From Brevibacterium yomogidense (GTDB lineage: Bacteria > Actinomycetota > Actinomycetes > Actinomycetales > Brevibacteriaceae), in the NCBI RefSeq assembly GCF_016107685.1, contig NZ_JABASY010000006.1:186001-250000 (forward strand): DNA of 64,000 nucleotides. Direction: 5' to 3'. Position numbers and translations under genes: made by a program. This document shows positions 1 to 8,739 of this stretch, one piece after another; positions within the stretch are counted from its first letter, which is position 1; each line of letters begins with the position of its first letter. Below the pieces are notes generated by a model. It did no database searches and was not told the origin of the DNA. It was given only the letters and a program-made list of their open reading frames with translations.

Positions 1-841
1 TGCCGTTCACCTTCACCACGGTTTGAGTACCGGCTCCCGTTCCGCTCCGGTACCACTGGTAGACGGAGCCACCAGAGCTGCCCGCGACGACACCTCCGGT
101 CGAGTCGTTGGAGGATGCGACGCTCGTCCACGTGTCGACATGCTGCATGCCGGTGACGTTCGAACCGCCGTACTGCAATGTGCCGGGGCTTCCCGCGGCG
201 GCGCCGACGTTGCGGCCCCAGTAGCGGACCGTTCCGTCCGCTGTGATGACGGCGGCGTTGAATCCGCTGCTGGCTGACGAGTCGTCACCGGATATCGAGC
301 CTTTGACCCCGTTGGTGATCGAGACGCTGCTCGTCGTGATGGTGGGCGTCGAGGCGTTATTGCTCGGAGTGCGGGTGAGCTGGATGATCGCGCCCGGTTG
401 TGGCGTGATGGTGCCGATGCTGTAGGCGGTGACACCTTCGAACGTCGCGGCGATCGCGTAGTCGCCGGCAGTGCCGAGTGCGCGGAAGGACGGGACACTC
501 ACGAGCCCGTTCTCGCCGATCTCCACCGTCGCCTCCTGCGACCCGTCGGCAAAGGCGAGGCCGTCAGGAAGGGTCACGACGAGGTGTGTGCCCACCTCTG
601 GATACCCATCTCCGACACGCGCGATGAAGGTCACCGTTCCGGCGGTGACGCTCGCGCAGCGTAGTGCGGCGAATGGTGGTTCGACACCTTCGATCGTCGG
701 TTCGCCAGATGGTGGTGATGCCGCGAGCGCAGGTGCGGCGGCCGCTACTGTGAGAGTCGGCGTCGCCCACGCGATGCCTCTGACGACGGTGCGGCGCGTG
801 GGCGTCCGACGTCCGCCGGACACGGGTGTTCCATGGGTCAT
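1..841 (-). CDS. Secreted RCC1-like repeat protein, 3' end cut by window edge
   Basis: About 280 residues are visible and the frame is still open at base 1, so the C-terminus lies outside the window. The ATG at 841 is preceded by an AGAGGGACC-type ribosome site. Residues 11-22 carry two Arg pairs followed by a hydrophobic stretch ending in ALAA near residue 40, which looks like the Tat-type leader common on actinobacterial surface proteins. Residues 50-150 resemble an Ig-like/bacterial surface domain. From about residue 180 the sequence has RCC1-style repeats with a YWGRN motif near residue 200 and a second YQWYR motif near the edge. Export and beta-propeller fold are inferred from these motifs; the ligand is unknown. 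Confidence 0.75.
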   Translation of the reverse strand, partial: MTHGTPVSGGRRTPTRRTVVRGIAWATPTLTVAAAAPALAASPPSGEPTIEGVEPPFAALRCASVTAGTVTFIARVGDGYPEVGTHLVVTLPDGLAFADGSQEATVEIGENGLVSVPSFRALGTAGDYAIAATFEGVTAYSIGTITPQPGAIIQLTRTPSNNASTPTITTSSVSITNGVKGSISGDDSSASSGFNAAVITADGTVRYWGRNVGAAAGSPGTLQYGGSNVTGMQHVDTWTSVASSNDSTGGVVAGSSGGSVYQWYRSGTGAGTQTVVKVNG

Positions 842-1089
842 GCTGAGGTCCCTCTGCGTTGTGCAGCGTCGTCGGTGCGGGGAGTCCGCGAGACGCCCTT
901 GTCATTGATTGCGAAACACTTGCAGTTAATCACACGGCGTGATGTCCCGCCGCTGCAGAGCTCGACCCGTGCAGTCCGACGACCGGGCGCAGATTCCTTT
1001 CAGTTGCCGACTACCCTGTGGTCAGACAAGACGACAGGGTGTTCCACTGCGACGCTCCTGCTGACGATCACGAACGTAAGGATGATGCG

Positions 1090-2559
1090 ATGTCTGCCGC
1101 TTCGGGATGGACAAGAGCGGCGGCTCTGCTGCCCATAGCCGCTTTCGCGGGGGTCGCGGGTTGTGCGGGGGAGGGCGAAGAAGTCGAACTCACCGAATAC
1201 GAGAGCACCGACCTCACTGCGCCCACGATCGATCTCAGCACGACGTCCGAAGACCGATCGGACGAGTACTTCTTCCTGGGGCCGAAGTCGCGGGAGACGG
1301 GCACCTGGTCCGGCAAGCTCATCGTCGATGAAGAAGGCGAGCCGGTCTGGATCCAGGAGGACGACAATGCCGTCGATGTCGATGAACCCACCTCCGGCTG
1401 GGACCTTCGCGTGCAGGAATATGAAGGCGATCCGGTGCTCACGTGGTGGGAGGGCAGAGTCGACACCCCATTGGCGGAGGGCGAAGTCGTCATCGTCGAC
1501 GAGACGTACGAGGAGATCGCCCGTGTGGGCACGGGCGGCGATCTCCCGCACCGTATGGTCGACCTCCACGAGACGACGATCACCGACGAGGGCACGATGC
1601 TGCTCCTCGCCTATGTACCGGCGCAGGCGGACCTGAGCGACGTGGGCGGTGACGCCGACGGCTGGGTATGGGACGGCGTGGTGCAGGAGATCGACATCGA
1701 GACGGGCGACGTGCTGCTCGACTGGAGTGCGCTCGACCACATCCCTGTCACGGAGTCCGAACGGGCCTTCGACGACGGTGCAGGCACTGAGGATGAGCCG
1801 TACGACTACTTCCACGGCAACTCGGTGACTGTCGACGACGATGGGTCCCTGCTCGTCTCCGCACGGAACACGCACGCGATCTACAACCTCGACCGCACCG
1901 CCGGTGCCGTGAACTGGACGCTGGGCGGACCCGGATCGGATTTCGACATGCCGGAGGATGCGTACTTCGCATGGCAGCACGATGCGGAACGCAGTACCGA
2001 CGGTGCCCTCACCCTTTTCGACAACCAGTCATCGCCGACGCTCGGTGACTCCTCCCGCGGTCTGCGTCTGGACGTCGACACGGACGAGATGACAGTCGAG
2101 GTCCTCGACGAGTTCCTGCCGCCGGTCCCGCGGATCGCGGTGAACCAGGGCAGCTACCAGGAATTGGAGAACGGGAACGTCGTGCTGGGGTGGGGCGCGC
2201 TGCCGTCCTTCACGGAGTACACAGAGGACGGGGAGGTCGTACGTGACGGGACCGCTGGCGCCGACTCGAACTATCGCGCCTACCTCTCCGCGTGGGAGGG
2301 TGCGCCCGCTGAGCCGCCGGCCGCTGCGCTGAAGACCGAGGACGACGAGACGACGGTGTACGCCTCGTGGAACGGTGCCACGGGGGTCGCAACGTGGCGG
2401 GTGCTCGGAGGTCCGGATGCAGGTGCGCGTGCAGAGCTCGCGGTGGCGCCGCGGGACGGGTTCGAAACGGCGATCACCGTCCCGGACGATGCGGACAATG
2501 TCGTGGTGCAGGCACTCGACGAAGACGGCGAGGTGCTCGGCAGTACGACTGCGGAGTGA
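1090..2559 (+). CDS. Arylsulfotransferase (ASST)-family lipoprotein
   Basis: 489 residues. I place the start at ATG 1090, 24 codons inside the longest frame, because AAGGATG lies just upstream and a clean lipoprotein signal follows at once: hydrophobic AALLPIAAFAGVAG then Cys 27, the lipobox. The mature part has the repeated blade-like pattern of arylsulfotransferase family proteins (Arylsulfotran_2 type), including LHETTITDEGTMLLLAY, FHGNSVTVDDDGSLLVS and WTLGGPGSDF, and a C-terminal beta-sandwich from about residue 400. The sequence is very acidic. These proteins form membrane-anchored beta-propellers; whether this one transfers sulfate is not shown. It faces the left-edge secreted gene across 248 bp. 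Confidence 0.8.
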   Translation: MSAASGWTRAAALLPIAAFAGVAGCAGEGEEVELTEYESTDLTAPTIDLSTTSEDRSDEYFFLGPKSRETGTWSGKLIVDEEGEPVWIQEDDNAVDVDEPTSGWDLRVQEYEGDPVLTWWEGRVDTPLAEGEVVIVDETYEEIARVGTGGDLPHRMVDLHETTITDEGTMLLLAYVPAQADLSDVGGDADGWVWDGVVQEIDIETGDVLLDWSALDHIPVTESERAFDDGAGTEDEPYDYFHGNSVTVDDDGSLLVSARNTHAIYNLDRTAGAVNWTLGGPGSDFDMPEDAYFAWQHDAERSTDGALTLFDNQSSPTLGDSSRGLRLDVDTDEMTVEVLDEFLPPVPRIAVNQGSYQELENGNVVLGWGALPSFTEYTEDGEVVRDGTAGADSNYRAYLSAWEGAPAEPPAAALKTEDDETTVYASWNGATGVATWRVLGGPDAGARAELAVAPRDGFETAITVPDDADNVVVQALDEDGEVLGSTTAE

Positions 2560-2632
2560 CCGCACCGGGCTGACCACGACCCGTGGGTCCGTGGGCGCCG
2601 GTAGGTCGGTCCCGATGGTGCTTCGGCGGAGA

Positions 2633-2680
2633 CGGAAGCGGCCCGCACGCTCGTGTTGACGAGTGTGCGGGCCGCTTCCG
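2633..2680. terminator. Bidirectional terminator hairpin
   Basis: An almost perfect inverted repeat with about 20-bp arms (CGGAAGCGGCCCGCAC on the left, GTGCGGGCCGCTTCCG on the right) and a short GTTG loop sits between two convergent genes ending at 2559 and 2722. No long T-run follows, which is usual for GC-rich actinobacterial terminators. Confidence 0.85.
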
Positions 2681-2721
2681 GTCCGACTGCGGACCATGGG
2701 GTGTTCGCGAGCAGGCGCGGA

Positions 2722-3669
2722 TCAGTGCCGGGCGGACCTGCGGGAACCCGCGGGAGGGGTGTCGCCGTCCGTGGTGCGGAGGAACCAGTCGTTGGCCTTC
2801 GGCAACCAGAAGAACAGGATCAGGAGGAGCGACACGATGTTCACGGTGACGGTTCCGGCGCCTCCTGACTCCAGTCCCGCGGCCGTGAGGATGATCGAGT
2901 AGACGATGCTCACAAGTGTGAGGGCAGTGAGGCCGAGTCGTGCCCATTCCGCGCCTTCACGGATCTTGAGCGTGAGGAAGAGCTGGACGACCATCATGGC
3001 GAGGGCGAAGATCATCGTTGCCGCGAAGAGCAGGATCACGCCCCAGCGGATACCGCCGAAGATGCCGACCATCCCCGTCGCGACCAGGATGAACGGGTTG
3101 AAGAGGATGCCGAACACGATGACACCCATCGAGAAGAACCACCCGATGATCGACAGGACGCATCCGACGAGCCAGACCCAGTACCCGATGCGAGCGTCCA
3201 TGGGCATGTGGGCGGTCTGGAAGATGCTGCCGATGCCCCCGCGGAACGACGGTGTCGCGGAGCCGATGGACTTCGGCCAGGCCGTGGGCATCCGGAAGCG
3301 GTAGTCCGTGAAGTCGAAGTACTCGCTCTTCGTCGTGGAGGCGGCGTCTGCCTGTGCGCCCGGAGTGTGGCCGAACCCGCCCTGAGGCTGGCTGTGCGCC
3401 GGCTGCTGTCCCTGATGGAACTGACCGTGAGGAGCCTGAGCCTGCGGGTGTCCGTGTGGAGCCTGTGGGTGTCCAGCCGGGGTGTTCATCTGACCGGGCT
3501 GAGCGTATGAGTGGCCGGGGTGTGGCTGTCCCGGCGCGTACCCCGGCTGTGGTTGCGGATGACTGGGGTGGGCGTGGCCATACTGCGGCGCCTGGGGCGC
3601 CTGCGTCGACGGGGGTGTCGGAGCGTCGGCGCGTGGAGTGTCGCCGCCGCGGATCGGGTCGGTGGTCAC
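2722..3669 (-). CDS. Four-helix membrane protein with Pro/Gln/His-rich N-terminus
   Basis: 315 residues, function not recognised. Residues 1-110 are low complexity, rich in Pro, Gln, Gly and His, and look disordered and cytoplasmic. From about residue 155 there are four predicted membrane segments: one with VGCVLSIIGWFFSMG, one with FILVATGMVGIFGGI, a long hydrophobic one with VILLFAATMIFALAMM, and a last one with NIVSLLLILFFWLP before a basic tail. The pattern resembles the many actinobacterial proteins with a proline-rich head and a small DUF-type membrane domain. It ends at the shared terminator with the ASST-like gene and is followed upstream by rmuC on the same strand. Confidence 0.8.
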   Translation of the reverse strand: MTTDPIRGGDTPRADAPTPPSTQAPQAPQYGHAHPSHPQPQPGYAPGQPHPGHSYAQPGQMNTPAGHPQAPHGHPQAQAPHGQFHQGQQPAHSQPQGGFGHTPGAQADAASTTKSEYFDFTDYRFRMPTAWPKSIGSATPSFRGGIGSIFQTAHMPMDARIGYWVWLVGCVLSIIGWFFSMGVIVFGILFNPFILVATGMVGIFGGIRWGVILLFAATMIFALAMMVVQLFLTLKIREGAEWARLGLTALTLVSIVYSIILTAAGLESGGAGTVTVNIVSLLLILFFWLPKANDWFLRTTDGDTPPAGSRRSARH

Positions 3670-3777
3670 GTTCGATTGCCTTCTGAGTTCGGAAGTATGG
3701 ACAGCGGAAACGGGCCCGTCCGAGAGGAAAGGCCCTTTTTCGCCACCCAGGACGCTATCAGCGAACGCGAGGCGTTT

Positions 3778-4959
3778 TCACAAGTGGTGGCGGGTGTCGG
3801 GTTTGCCGTCGGGGCTGAACTCCCGCGCGGTGAGACCGCGAGTGCGGCCGGACACCTCTTGCGGGTCGGTCAGTGGGGTGTCGGAGACCCCCGTGGCGGC
3901 CAGCTTGCGTGCCGTCGGCAGGAACCGCGATTCGAAGGAGCCGACGAGCCGGTTGTAGTCTTCGACGCTCCGGTCGAGGCTCGAGCCCATCCGGGTGAGG
4001 TGTTCTGTGAGTGTGACGACTCGGTTGTGCAGGTCCCGGCCCAGGTCGAGGATCTGGTGGGCGCTGTTGCTGAGTTCCGCCTGCTGCCAGTTGAGCGCGA
4101 CGGTCTTGAGCAGCCCCAGCAGGGTGGAGGGCGACGCGAGGACCACTCCGGCGGACAGGGCGTCGTCGATGAGGGACGGGTCCTCCTGGCCTGCCGATGC
4201 GAGGAGACCGTCGGAGGGCAGGAAGCACACGACGAAGCGGGGAGCGGGCGTGAACGCCTGCCAGTAGGACTTCTTCGACAGCGCGGATACGTGACGTCGC
4301 ACAGCGCGTGCTTGAACGTCCGCTTGTGGTCGACCGCCGTTGTTCACCGCCGAGGATGCGTCCTGAGGTCGTGAACCTTCTCCCGCTTCGGCGTTGAGGC
4401 CGCTGAGCGGCGCCTTCGCGTCGATGACGATGTGTGCGTCACCGGGGAGGTGCACGACCATGTCGGGTCGGATCCGTCCGGCATCCGTGGAGGCGGTGAC
4501 TTCGACGTCGAAGTCGATGTGCTCCGTCATTCCCGCGAGTTCCACGATGCGGCGCAGCTGGACCTCGCCCCAGTCACCCCGGCCGCTGCCGGCGGACAGC
4601 GCTGTGAGCAGGCCGTGCGTGGAGGACTGGAGGCGCTGGTTCTGCTGGGCGAGCTGACGCAGCTGCTCATCGAGCCCCGCCAGTCGCGCTGCCTGCTGGC
4701 GGTCCTGTCCCGTCACCTGTTGGGCGAGTGTGCGCACATCGGAGGTGAGCGGCCCGACGGCGGCCGTGAGCTCACCGGCGACCTGGGCATCGGCTTCGAG
4801 CGCCTCCGTGCGCTGCGACAGGATCTGCGCGGTCGTCTCTGCGCGGACCAGCCGATCCTGCGACTGCGCGCGTGCACGGATGGTGCCCAGCCACCATCCG
4901 ATCGCGATGCCGGCGGCGAGGACGAGCACGAGGGCGACGGCGAGGGTGAGCGCTTCCAT
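3778..4959 (-). CDS. rmuC: DNA recombination protein RmuC
   Basis: About 393 residues from the Met at 4959; Met at 4968 or a GTG at 4989 are possible alternatives. One N-terminal membrane helix (ALTLAVALVLVLAAGIAIGWW) is followed by a coiled coil (about residues 25-110) and the RmuC domain, recognised by GDWGEVQLRRIVELAGM, RPDMVVHLPG and the stretch VIDAKAPLSGL. RmuC proteins are endonuclease-fold DNA-binding proteins that limit chromosome rearrangements at inverted repeats. The C-terminal part contains VALNWQQAELSNSAHQI, typical of the family. Transcribed divergently from ychF, with 71 bp between the starts. Confidence 0.9.
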   Translation of the reverse strand: MEALTLAVALVLVLAAGIAIGWWLGTIRARAQSQDRLVRAETTAQILSQRTEALEADAQVAGELTAAVGPLTSDVRTLAQQVTGQDRQQAARLAGLDEQLRQLAQQNQRLQSSTHGLLTALSAGSGRGDWGEVQLRRIVELAGMTEHIDFDVEVTASTDAGRIRPDMVVHLPGDAHIVIDAKAPLSGLNAEAGEGSRPQDASSAVNNGGRPQADVQARAVRRHVSALSKKSYWQAFTPAPRFVVCFLPSDGLLASAGQEDPSLIDDALSAGVVLASPSTLLGLLKTVALNWQQAELSNSAHQILDLGRDLHNRVVTLTEHLTRMGSSLDRSVEDYNRLVGSFESRFLPTARKLAATGVSDTPLTDPQEVSGRTRGLTAREFSPDGKPDTRHHL

Positions 4960-5030
4960 GGTGACCATGCAAGCACGCGCCACGGACACGGCGTCGAAGG
5001 CGGTGCAAGGACCGACTAGACTCCACTCCT

Positions 5031-6113
5031 GTGGCTCTTACTATCGGAATCGTCGGACTGCCCAACGTCGGCAAGTCGACCATGTTCAATGCGCTGACCA
5101 AGAATCAGGTGCTCGCCGCGAACTACCCCTTCGCGACCATCGAGCCGAATGTGGGCGTCGTCCCGCTGCCTGACCCCCGACTGAACCGGTTGGCGGAGGT
5201 GTTCGGTTCGGAGAAGATCCTCCCGGCGACCGTCAGCTTCGTCGACATCGCGGGGATCGTCCGCGGCGCTTCGGAAGGGGAGGGGCTCGGCAACCAGTTC
5301 CTCGCGAACATCCGCGAGGCGGATGCGATCTGCCAGGTGATCCGCGCGTTCTCCGATGAGGACGTCGTGCACGTCGACGGCAAGGTGTCGCCGTCGGACG
5401 ACATCGACACGATCAACACGGAGCTGATCCTCGCGGATCTCCAGACGATCGAGAAGGCTCAGCCGCGGATCGAGAAGGAGGTCAAGCAGAAGAAGACCGA
5501 TGCTGCTGTCCTCGACGCGATGACCAAGGCGCAGACGATCCTCGAAGAGGGCCGGACGCTCTTCCAGGCGATGGGCGACGGGTTCGACGCCGAACCGCTG
5601 GAGGACCTCCAGCTCATGACGACGAAGCCGTTCCTCTACGTCTTCAACGTCGACGACGACATCCTGGAGGACGAGGCGAAGAAGGACGAACTGCGGTCTC
5701 TCGTCGCCCCGATCGAGGCGATCTTCCTCGACGCGAAGTTCGAGTCCGAACTCGCGGAGCTTGACGAGGCCGAGGCCGCAGAGATGCTCGAGATGAGCGG
5801 CCAGGACGAGGCCGGGCTGGACCAGCTGGCTCGCGTGGGCTTCGACACCCTGGGACTGCAGACGTACCTCACTGCGGGACCGAAGGAATCGCGGGCGTGG
5901 ACGGTCCCGAAGGGTGCGACCGCTCCCGAGGCCGCGGGCGTCATCCACACCGACTTCCAGAAGGGCTTCATCAAGGCCGAGGTCGTGTCCTTCGCGGATC
6001 TGGACGAGCTGGGTTCCATGGCTGCGGCCAAGGCTGCCGGCAAGGTGCGGATGGAGGGCAAGGACTACATCATGGTCGATGGCGACGTGGTCGAATTCAG
6101 GTTCAATGTCTAA
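5031..6113 (+). CDS. ychF: Redox-regulated ATPase/GTPase YchF
   Basis: 360 residues, full length for the family. Starts with GTG at 5031. The G1 loop GLPNVGKST is at residues 9-17, the DIAGIVRGASEGEGLGNQFL switch region follows near residue 68, and the C-terminal TGS domain carries the signature IHTDFQKGFI. YchF binds ribosomes and hydrolyses ATP; it is nearly universal. The last codons before the stop (GAA TTC AGG TTC AAT GTC TAA) use AGG and AAT, unlike the GC-rich codons of the rest of the gene. This fits replacement of the gene end by an integrated element, because a GC-rich synonymous version of the same codons reappears at 12612-12636. Confidence 0.95.
   Translation: MALTIGIVGLPNVGKSTMFNALTKNQVLAANYPFATIEPNVGVVPLPDPRLNRLAEVFGSEKILPATVSFVDIAGIVRGASEGEGLGNQFLANIREADAICQVIRAFSDEDVVHVDGKVSPSDDIDTINTELILADLQTIEKAQPRIEKEVKQKKTDAAVLDAMTKAQTILEEGRTLFQAMGDGFDAEPLEDLQLMTTKPFLYVFNVDDDILEDEAKKDELRSLVAPIEAIFLDAKFESELAELDEAEAAEMLEMSGQDEAGLDQLARVGFDTLGLQTYLTAGPKESRAWTVPKGATAPEAAGVIHTDFQKGFIKAEVVSFADLDELGSMAAAKAAGKVRMEGKDYIMVDGDVVEFRFNV
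6089..6113 (+). other. Putative attL: ychF 3' end, left border of island
   Basis: These 25 bases encode the end of YchF (Val-Glu-Phe-Arg-Phe-Asn-Val-stop). The same eight codons recur at 12612-12636. 20 of 25 bases are identical and all five differences are synonymous third- or first-position changes (GAA/GAG, AGG/CGG, TTC/TTT, AAT/AAC, TAA/TAG). That is what integration into a gene's 3' end leaves when the element brings its own copy of the gene tail. Confidence 0.75.
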
Positions 6114-7011
6114 ATAGCCGCTTTGACCAGGGATTTTATCTTCTCGGTCTTCGGTTGGGGCTGATAGGCGAGTTCCGATCGACTAACAGTTGCTAAGCGT
6201 TTATCCTGCTGACCTGGGATTTTGATCGTCCCCTGCGGAGCTCCCGCCAGGGCCGATTCTCTTTTGTGCGGTGCGGTTGCGTCTCTGGCAAGCCGCCTCG
6301 GCTGGCCCATTCTGGGGCGGGTGCGAGTCGTTCGACGTGCGATGTCTCGGCAGGCCCGCTGACTCAAAAATCAGTCTGACTCAATAATCGGAACTCGACG
6401 GGGATCGATCGTTGCAGGTGCTCGCGTCACCGGTTGCCTAGTTACCGGCATCTCGCCGCTCGAACACGATCAATGCGCTCACCGATGCAACCACTCACCA
6501 CGTTGCCATCGCTATGCCTACCGGTGCCAGGTCGAGGAGACCTATGGTCCGATAGTCATCGAGGAGCTGGATGCCGGCCGATCGAGAAAGCGCTGCGGAA
6601 AGAGGAAGAGCGCCAGTCTAGAGATGGCGAGTCTGAGTACGAGCGGCACCACTATCACGGCAGTCACGGTGAAGCTGCTGGCCAAGACGGTGGCTGAGGC
6701 CCGCTCGACCAGCGCGTGCGCATCCCTCTCGAAGCCAATGACTGTCCAATGTCGGGACCTTGTGAGATGGTTCCCCAGTGAGTATCGACCACGACGTCAA
6801 GAACTGGCCAATGCGGCTTGGCGAGACTTATTGCTCCGGATTAGTTGCCCAGGCGTGGCCACCAATATTGTCCGCGGATGCGGGACGCGGTTCGGGGCTA
6901 GCCGTCGAGGCGACTCTGTAGTGCTTCTATGTCGCCCTCCGGCACGGAGTCTGGTTGGGACGGTGCGGACCGCACTTATGCTCGATACGACAATCAATGC
7001 AACGGAGAGTC
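6114..7011. other. Left island segment without a convincing gene
   Basis: About 900 bp with lower GC than the flanks. It contains the first 107-bp direct repeat (6285-6391). Open frames here are short, lack ribosome sites and have no recognisable domains. On the minus strand around 6560-6760 a frame without a good start codes for a hydrophobic stretch and could be a remnant of a membrane protein. The promoter of the CBASS operon should lie in its last 200 bases, but I could not assign -35/-10 boxes with confidence. Confidence 0.5.
6285..6391 (+). repeat. 107-bp direct repeat, copy A (left of CBASS)
   Basis: Pairs without gaps with 8613-8719; I count 13 mismatches in 107 (about 88% identity). 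The last part, from GCTGACTCAAAAATC onward for 27 bases, is identical and contains two TGACTCA boxes. The first 21 bases are also identical. The two copies bracket the CBASS operon. Confidence 0.9.
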
Positions 7012-7899
7012 ATGGTTACTGAAGAGAAATTGGCTGGGTGGACAGGTCCCTCGAGTCCGACCGAGAAAGACAAACAGGAGCGCACCGAGCGAATGATTCG
7101 AGAGGCGATCGACGCTCATGAGGGATTCGATGGCTACCGAAGCGACTTCGCCATATACGCGAAAGGCTCCTACGCCAACAACACGAACGTAAAGTCAGAC
7201 AGCGACGTCGACATCGTCATCGAGTGCACAGATGTTTGCTACTGGCAGGAGCACGATCCTGCCAAGGGTGGACACCCTGCAGGGAGTCCTTACACGGGTC
7301 CATGGACCCCGGAGAAGCTTAGGGCGGAGATCGCCGCAGCGCTTGAGAAGAAGTTCCCCGGGGCTGTCACCGCGGGGTCGACGGCGTTCGAGGTTGATGC
7401 CAGTTCGGCACGCGTCAACGCCGACGTGGTGCCCTCTTTCACGTACAAGCTCTACTTCTCAGATGGCAGCTATCGCCAGGGTACGAAGGTCTTCAAAAAA
7501 GACGGCACGGCCATCGTCAACTATCCGAAGCTCCAGCTTGAGCGCGGCAAGGAAAAGAACGTGCGTACAAATGGTCTCTACAAGAAAACTGTGCGCATCT
7601 TCAAGCGACTGGAGAACGAGCTCGTCGCGAAGGGCCTGACCGAGGAAGTTCCGTCCTACCTTCTCGAGTGCCTTATATACAACTGCCCCGAAGAGAACTT
7701 CTCGCGAGACACGTGGCGTGGGACGATGCGCGGATGCCTGGCAAAGATCTTCAACTCCACCATGGGACCTGAGCCTGACGAGGATCGCTGGATGGAAGCG
7801 AATGGTTCGAAGTTCTTGTTTCACCCTGCTCAGAAGTGGACGAGAGCGCAGGTTCATAAGTTCGCGAGCGACGCCTGGGATTACATGGAGTTCGAATGA
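7012..7899 (+). CDS. CBASS CD-NTase (cGAS/DncV-like nucleotidyltransferase)
   Basis: 295 residues from ATG 7012, which has ACGGAGAG directly upstream; the longer frame from 6955 has no such site. The CD-NTase signature is present: GS at residues 52-53, then D65-V-D67 in KSDSDVDIV, and the third metal-binding Asp at 138 in VNADVVPSF. A C-terminal helical domain follows with NYPKLQLERG and VPSYLLECLIYNCP, typical of SMODS-type enzymes. Such enzymes make a cyclic di- or trinucleotide on phage infection; which nucleotide cannot be read from the sequence. The stop overlaps the next start (ATGA), so the two are translationally coupled. No Cap2 or Cap3 gene is adjacent, so this would be a minimal (type I) CBASS operon. 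Confidence 0.88.
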   Translation: MVTEEKLAGWTGPSSPTEKDKQERTERMIREAIDAHEGFDGYRSDFAIYAKGSYANNTNVKSDSDVDIVIECTDVCYWQEHDPAKGGHPAGSPYTGPWTPEKLRAEIAAALEKKFPGAVTAGSTAFEVDASSARVNADVVPSFTYKLYFSDGSYRQGTKVFKKDGTAIVNYPKLQLERGKEKNVRTNGLYKKTVRIFKRLENELVAKGLTEEVPSYLLECLIYNCPEENFSRDTWRGTMRGCLAKIFNSTMGPEPDEDRWMEANGSKFLFHPAQKWTRAQVHKFASDAWDYMEFE

Positions 7900-8522
7900 T
7901 TAGCGGGATCCTTATTCGAGTGCTCGTGGTAATCGTCTCCGTGGTTTTTGTCGTCGGATCGTGGATTACCACTGGTGCGCCTAACCTGAGCCTGTTCAGC
8001 TTCTTCTCGATCGCTGTTCTCGTGTGCACGATCTTGTTCATCCTGTGGGACCAATGGCTCTGGAAGTCGAAGCTCACCCAAATGATCCCGGGAGTGAGTC
8101 GCAACTTGAGTGGCACCTGGGAAGCCACCCTCGAGTCGTTGTGGATCAATCCCGCGACGAGTTCGTCGCCGCCCGCGAAGACCGTCTACATGGTTATTCG
8201 GCAGACAAGCTCCACCGCGTCTGTCACGCTCATCTCGGATGAATCCAAGTCGAAGTCGTCGCTTGCGCGCGTGGTCAAGGAGGACGGGTCTTGGCTGCTT
8301 CACTACGTCTATACAAATGAGCCTCGTCTCGAGAGCCGAGGGCGAAGCCCAATCCACCACGGGTCAGCGGTGCTTGCTGTGACCGGCTCGCCGGCGAAGC
8401 GCCTAGAGGGTCGTTACTGGACAGACCGTGATTCGAAGGGGCAGCTCAAGCTGATGAAGCGATCGAAGACGCTCGCTGAGGACTTCGAGGAAGCTCGTGA
8501 AGCATTGAAGGATAAGGACTAG
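7896..8522 (+). CDS. cap15: Cap15-like CBASS effector (2 TM + beta-barrel)
   Basis: 208 residues, overlapping the CD-NTase stop by four bases. Two membrane helices come first: about residues 5-25 (LIRVLVVIVSVVFVVG) and 33-53 (FSFFSIAVLVCTILFIL). A soluble domain then begins at NLSGTWEATL (about residue 70) and continues with VYMVIRQTSSTASVTLIS, LHYVYTNEP, HHGSAVLAV and LEGRYWTDRDSKGQLKL, alternating strands that match the eight-stranded cyclic-nucleotide-binding barrel of Cap15. Cap15 effectors oligomerise in the membrane on ligand binding and damage it, stopping phage spread. Assignment is by pattern and gene order; I could not run a profile search. Confidence 0.88.
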   Translation: MISGILIRVLVVIVSVVFVVGSWITTGAPNLSLFSFFSIAVLVCTILFILWDQWLWKSKLTQMIPGVSRNLSGTWEATLESLWINPATSSSPPAKTVYMVIRQTSSTASVTLISDESKSKSSLARVVKEDGSWLLHYVYTNEPRLESRGRSPIHHGSAVLAVTGSPAKRLEGRYWTDRDSKGQLKLMKRSKTLAEDFEEAREALKDKD

Positions 8523-8612
8523 CCATGCGCTCGACGTCGTTGTCCGGATCTCTTTCGTGGTGGTCCCGGTGCGCCATCCGTGCGAGTTCGAAGCGATTCT
8601 GCATGAGCGTAG

Positions 8613-8719
8613 CTGGCAAGCCGCCTCGGCTGGTCAGCTCCGGGGCGGGTTCGAGTCGTTCGGCGCGCGATCTCTCGGCAGGTGCGCTGACTCAAAAATC
8701 AGTCTGACTCAAAAGTCGG
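8613..8719 (+). repeat. 107-bp direct repeat, copy B (right of CBASS)
   Basis: Gap-free partner of 6285-6391. It begins 90 bp after the effector stop codon and ends 20 bp before the stop codon of the minus-strand gene at 8740. A GGGTTCGAGTC segment resembles a tRNA T-loop, but no tRNA can be folded around it. Confidence 0.9.
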
Positions 8720-8739
8720 TTGCCTCAACAACGCGGGGT

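Noticed and set aside
3712-3740. Terminator-like hairpin with T-run (GGGCC...GGCCC-TTTTT)
   Set aside because: The T-run faces the plus strand, but both flanking genes are on the minus strand and no plus-strand gene ends here. It could serve an unannotated transcript, but I see no other sign of one.
6110-6367. Minus-strand frame of 85 codons between ychF and repeat A
   Set aside because: It overlaps repeat copy A and the ychF end, has no ribosome site and no recognisable domain. The matching part in copy B is interrupted.
8641-8680. tRNA-like GGGTTCGAGTC segment in repeat copy B
   Set aside because: It looks like a T-loop, but the flanks cannot form a T-stem or acceptor stem, and copy A has GGGTGCGAGTC instead.
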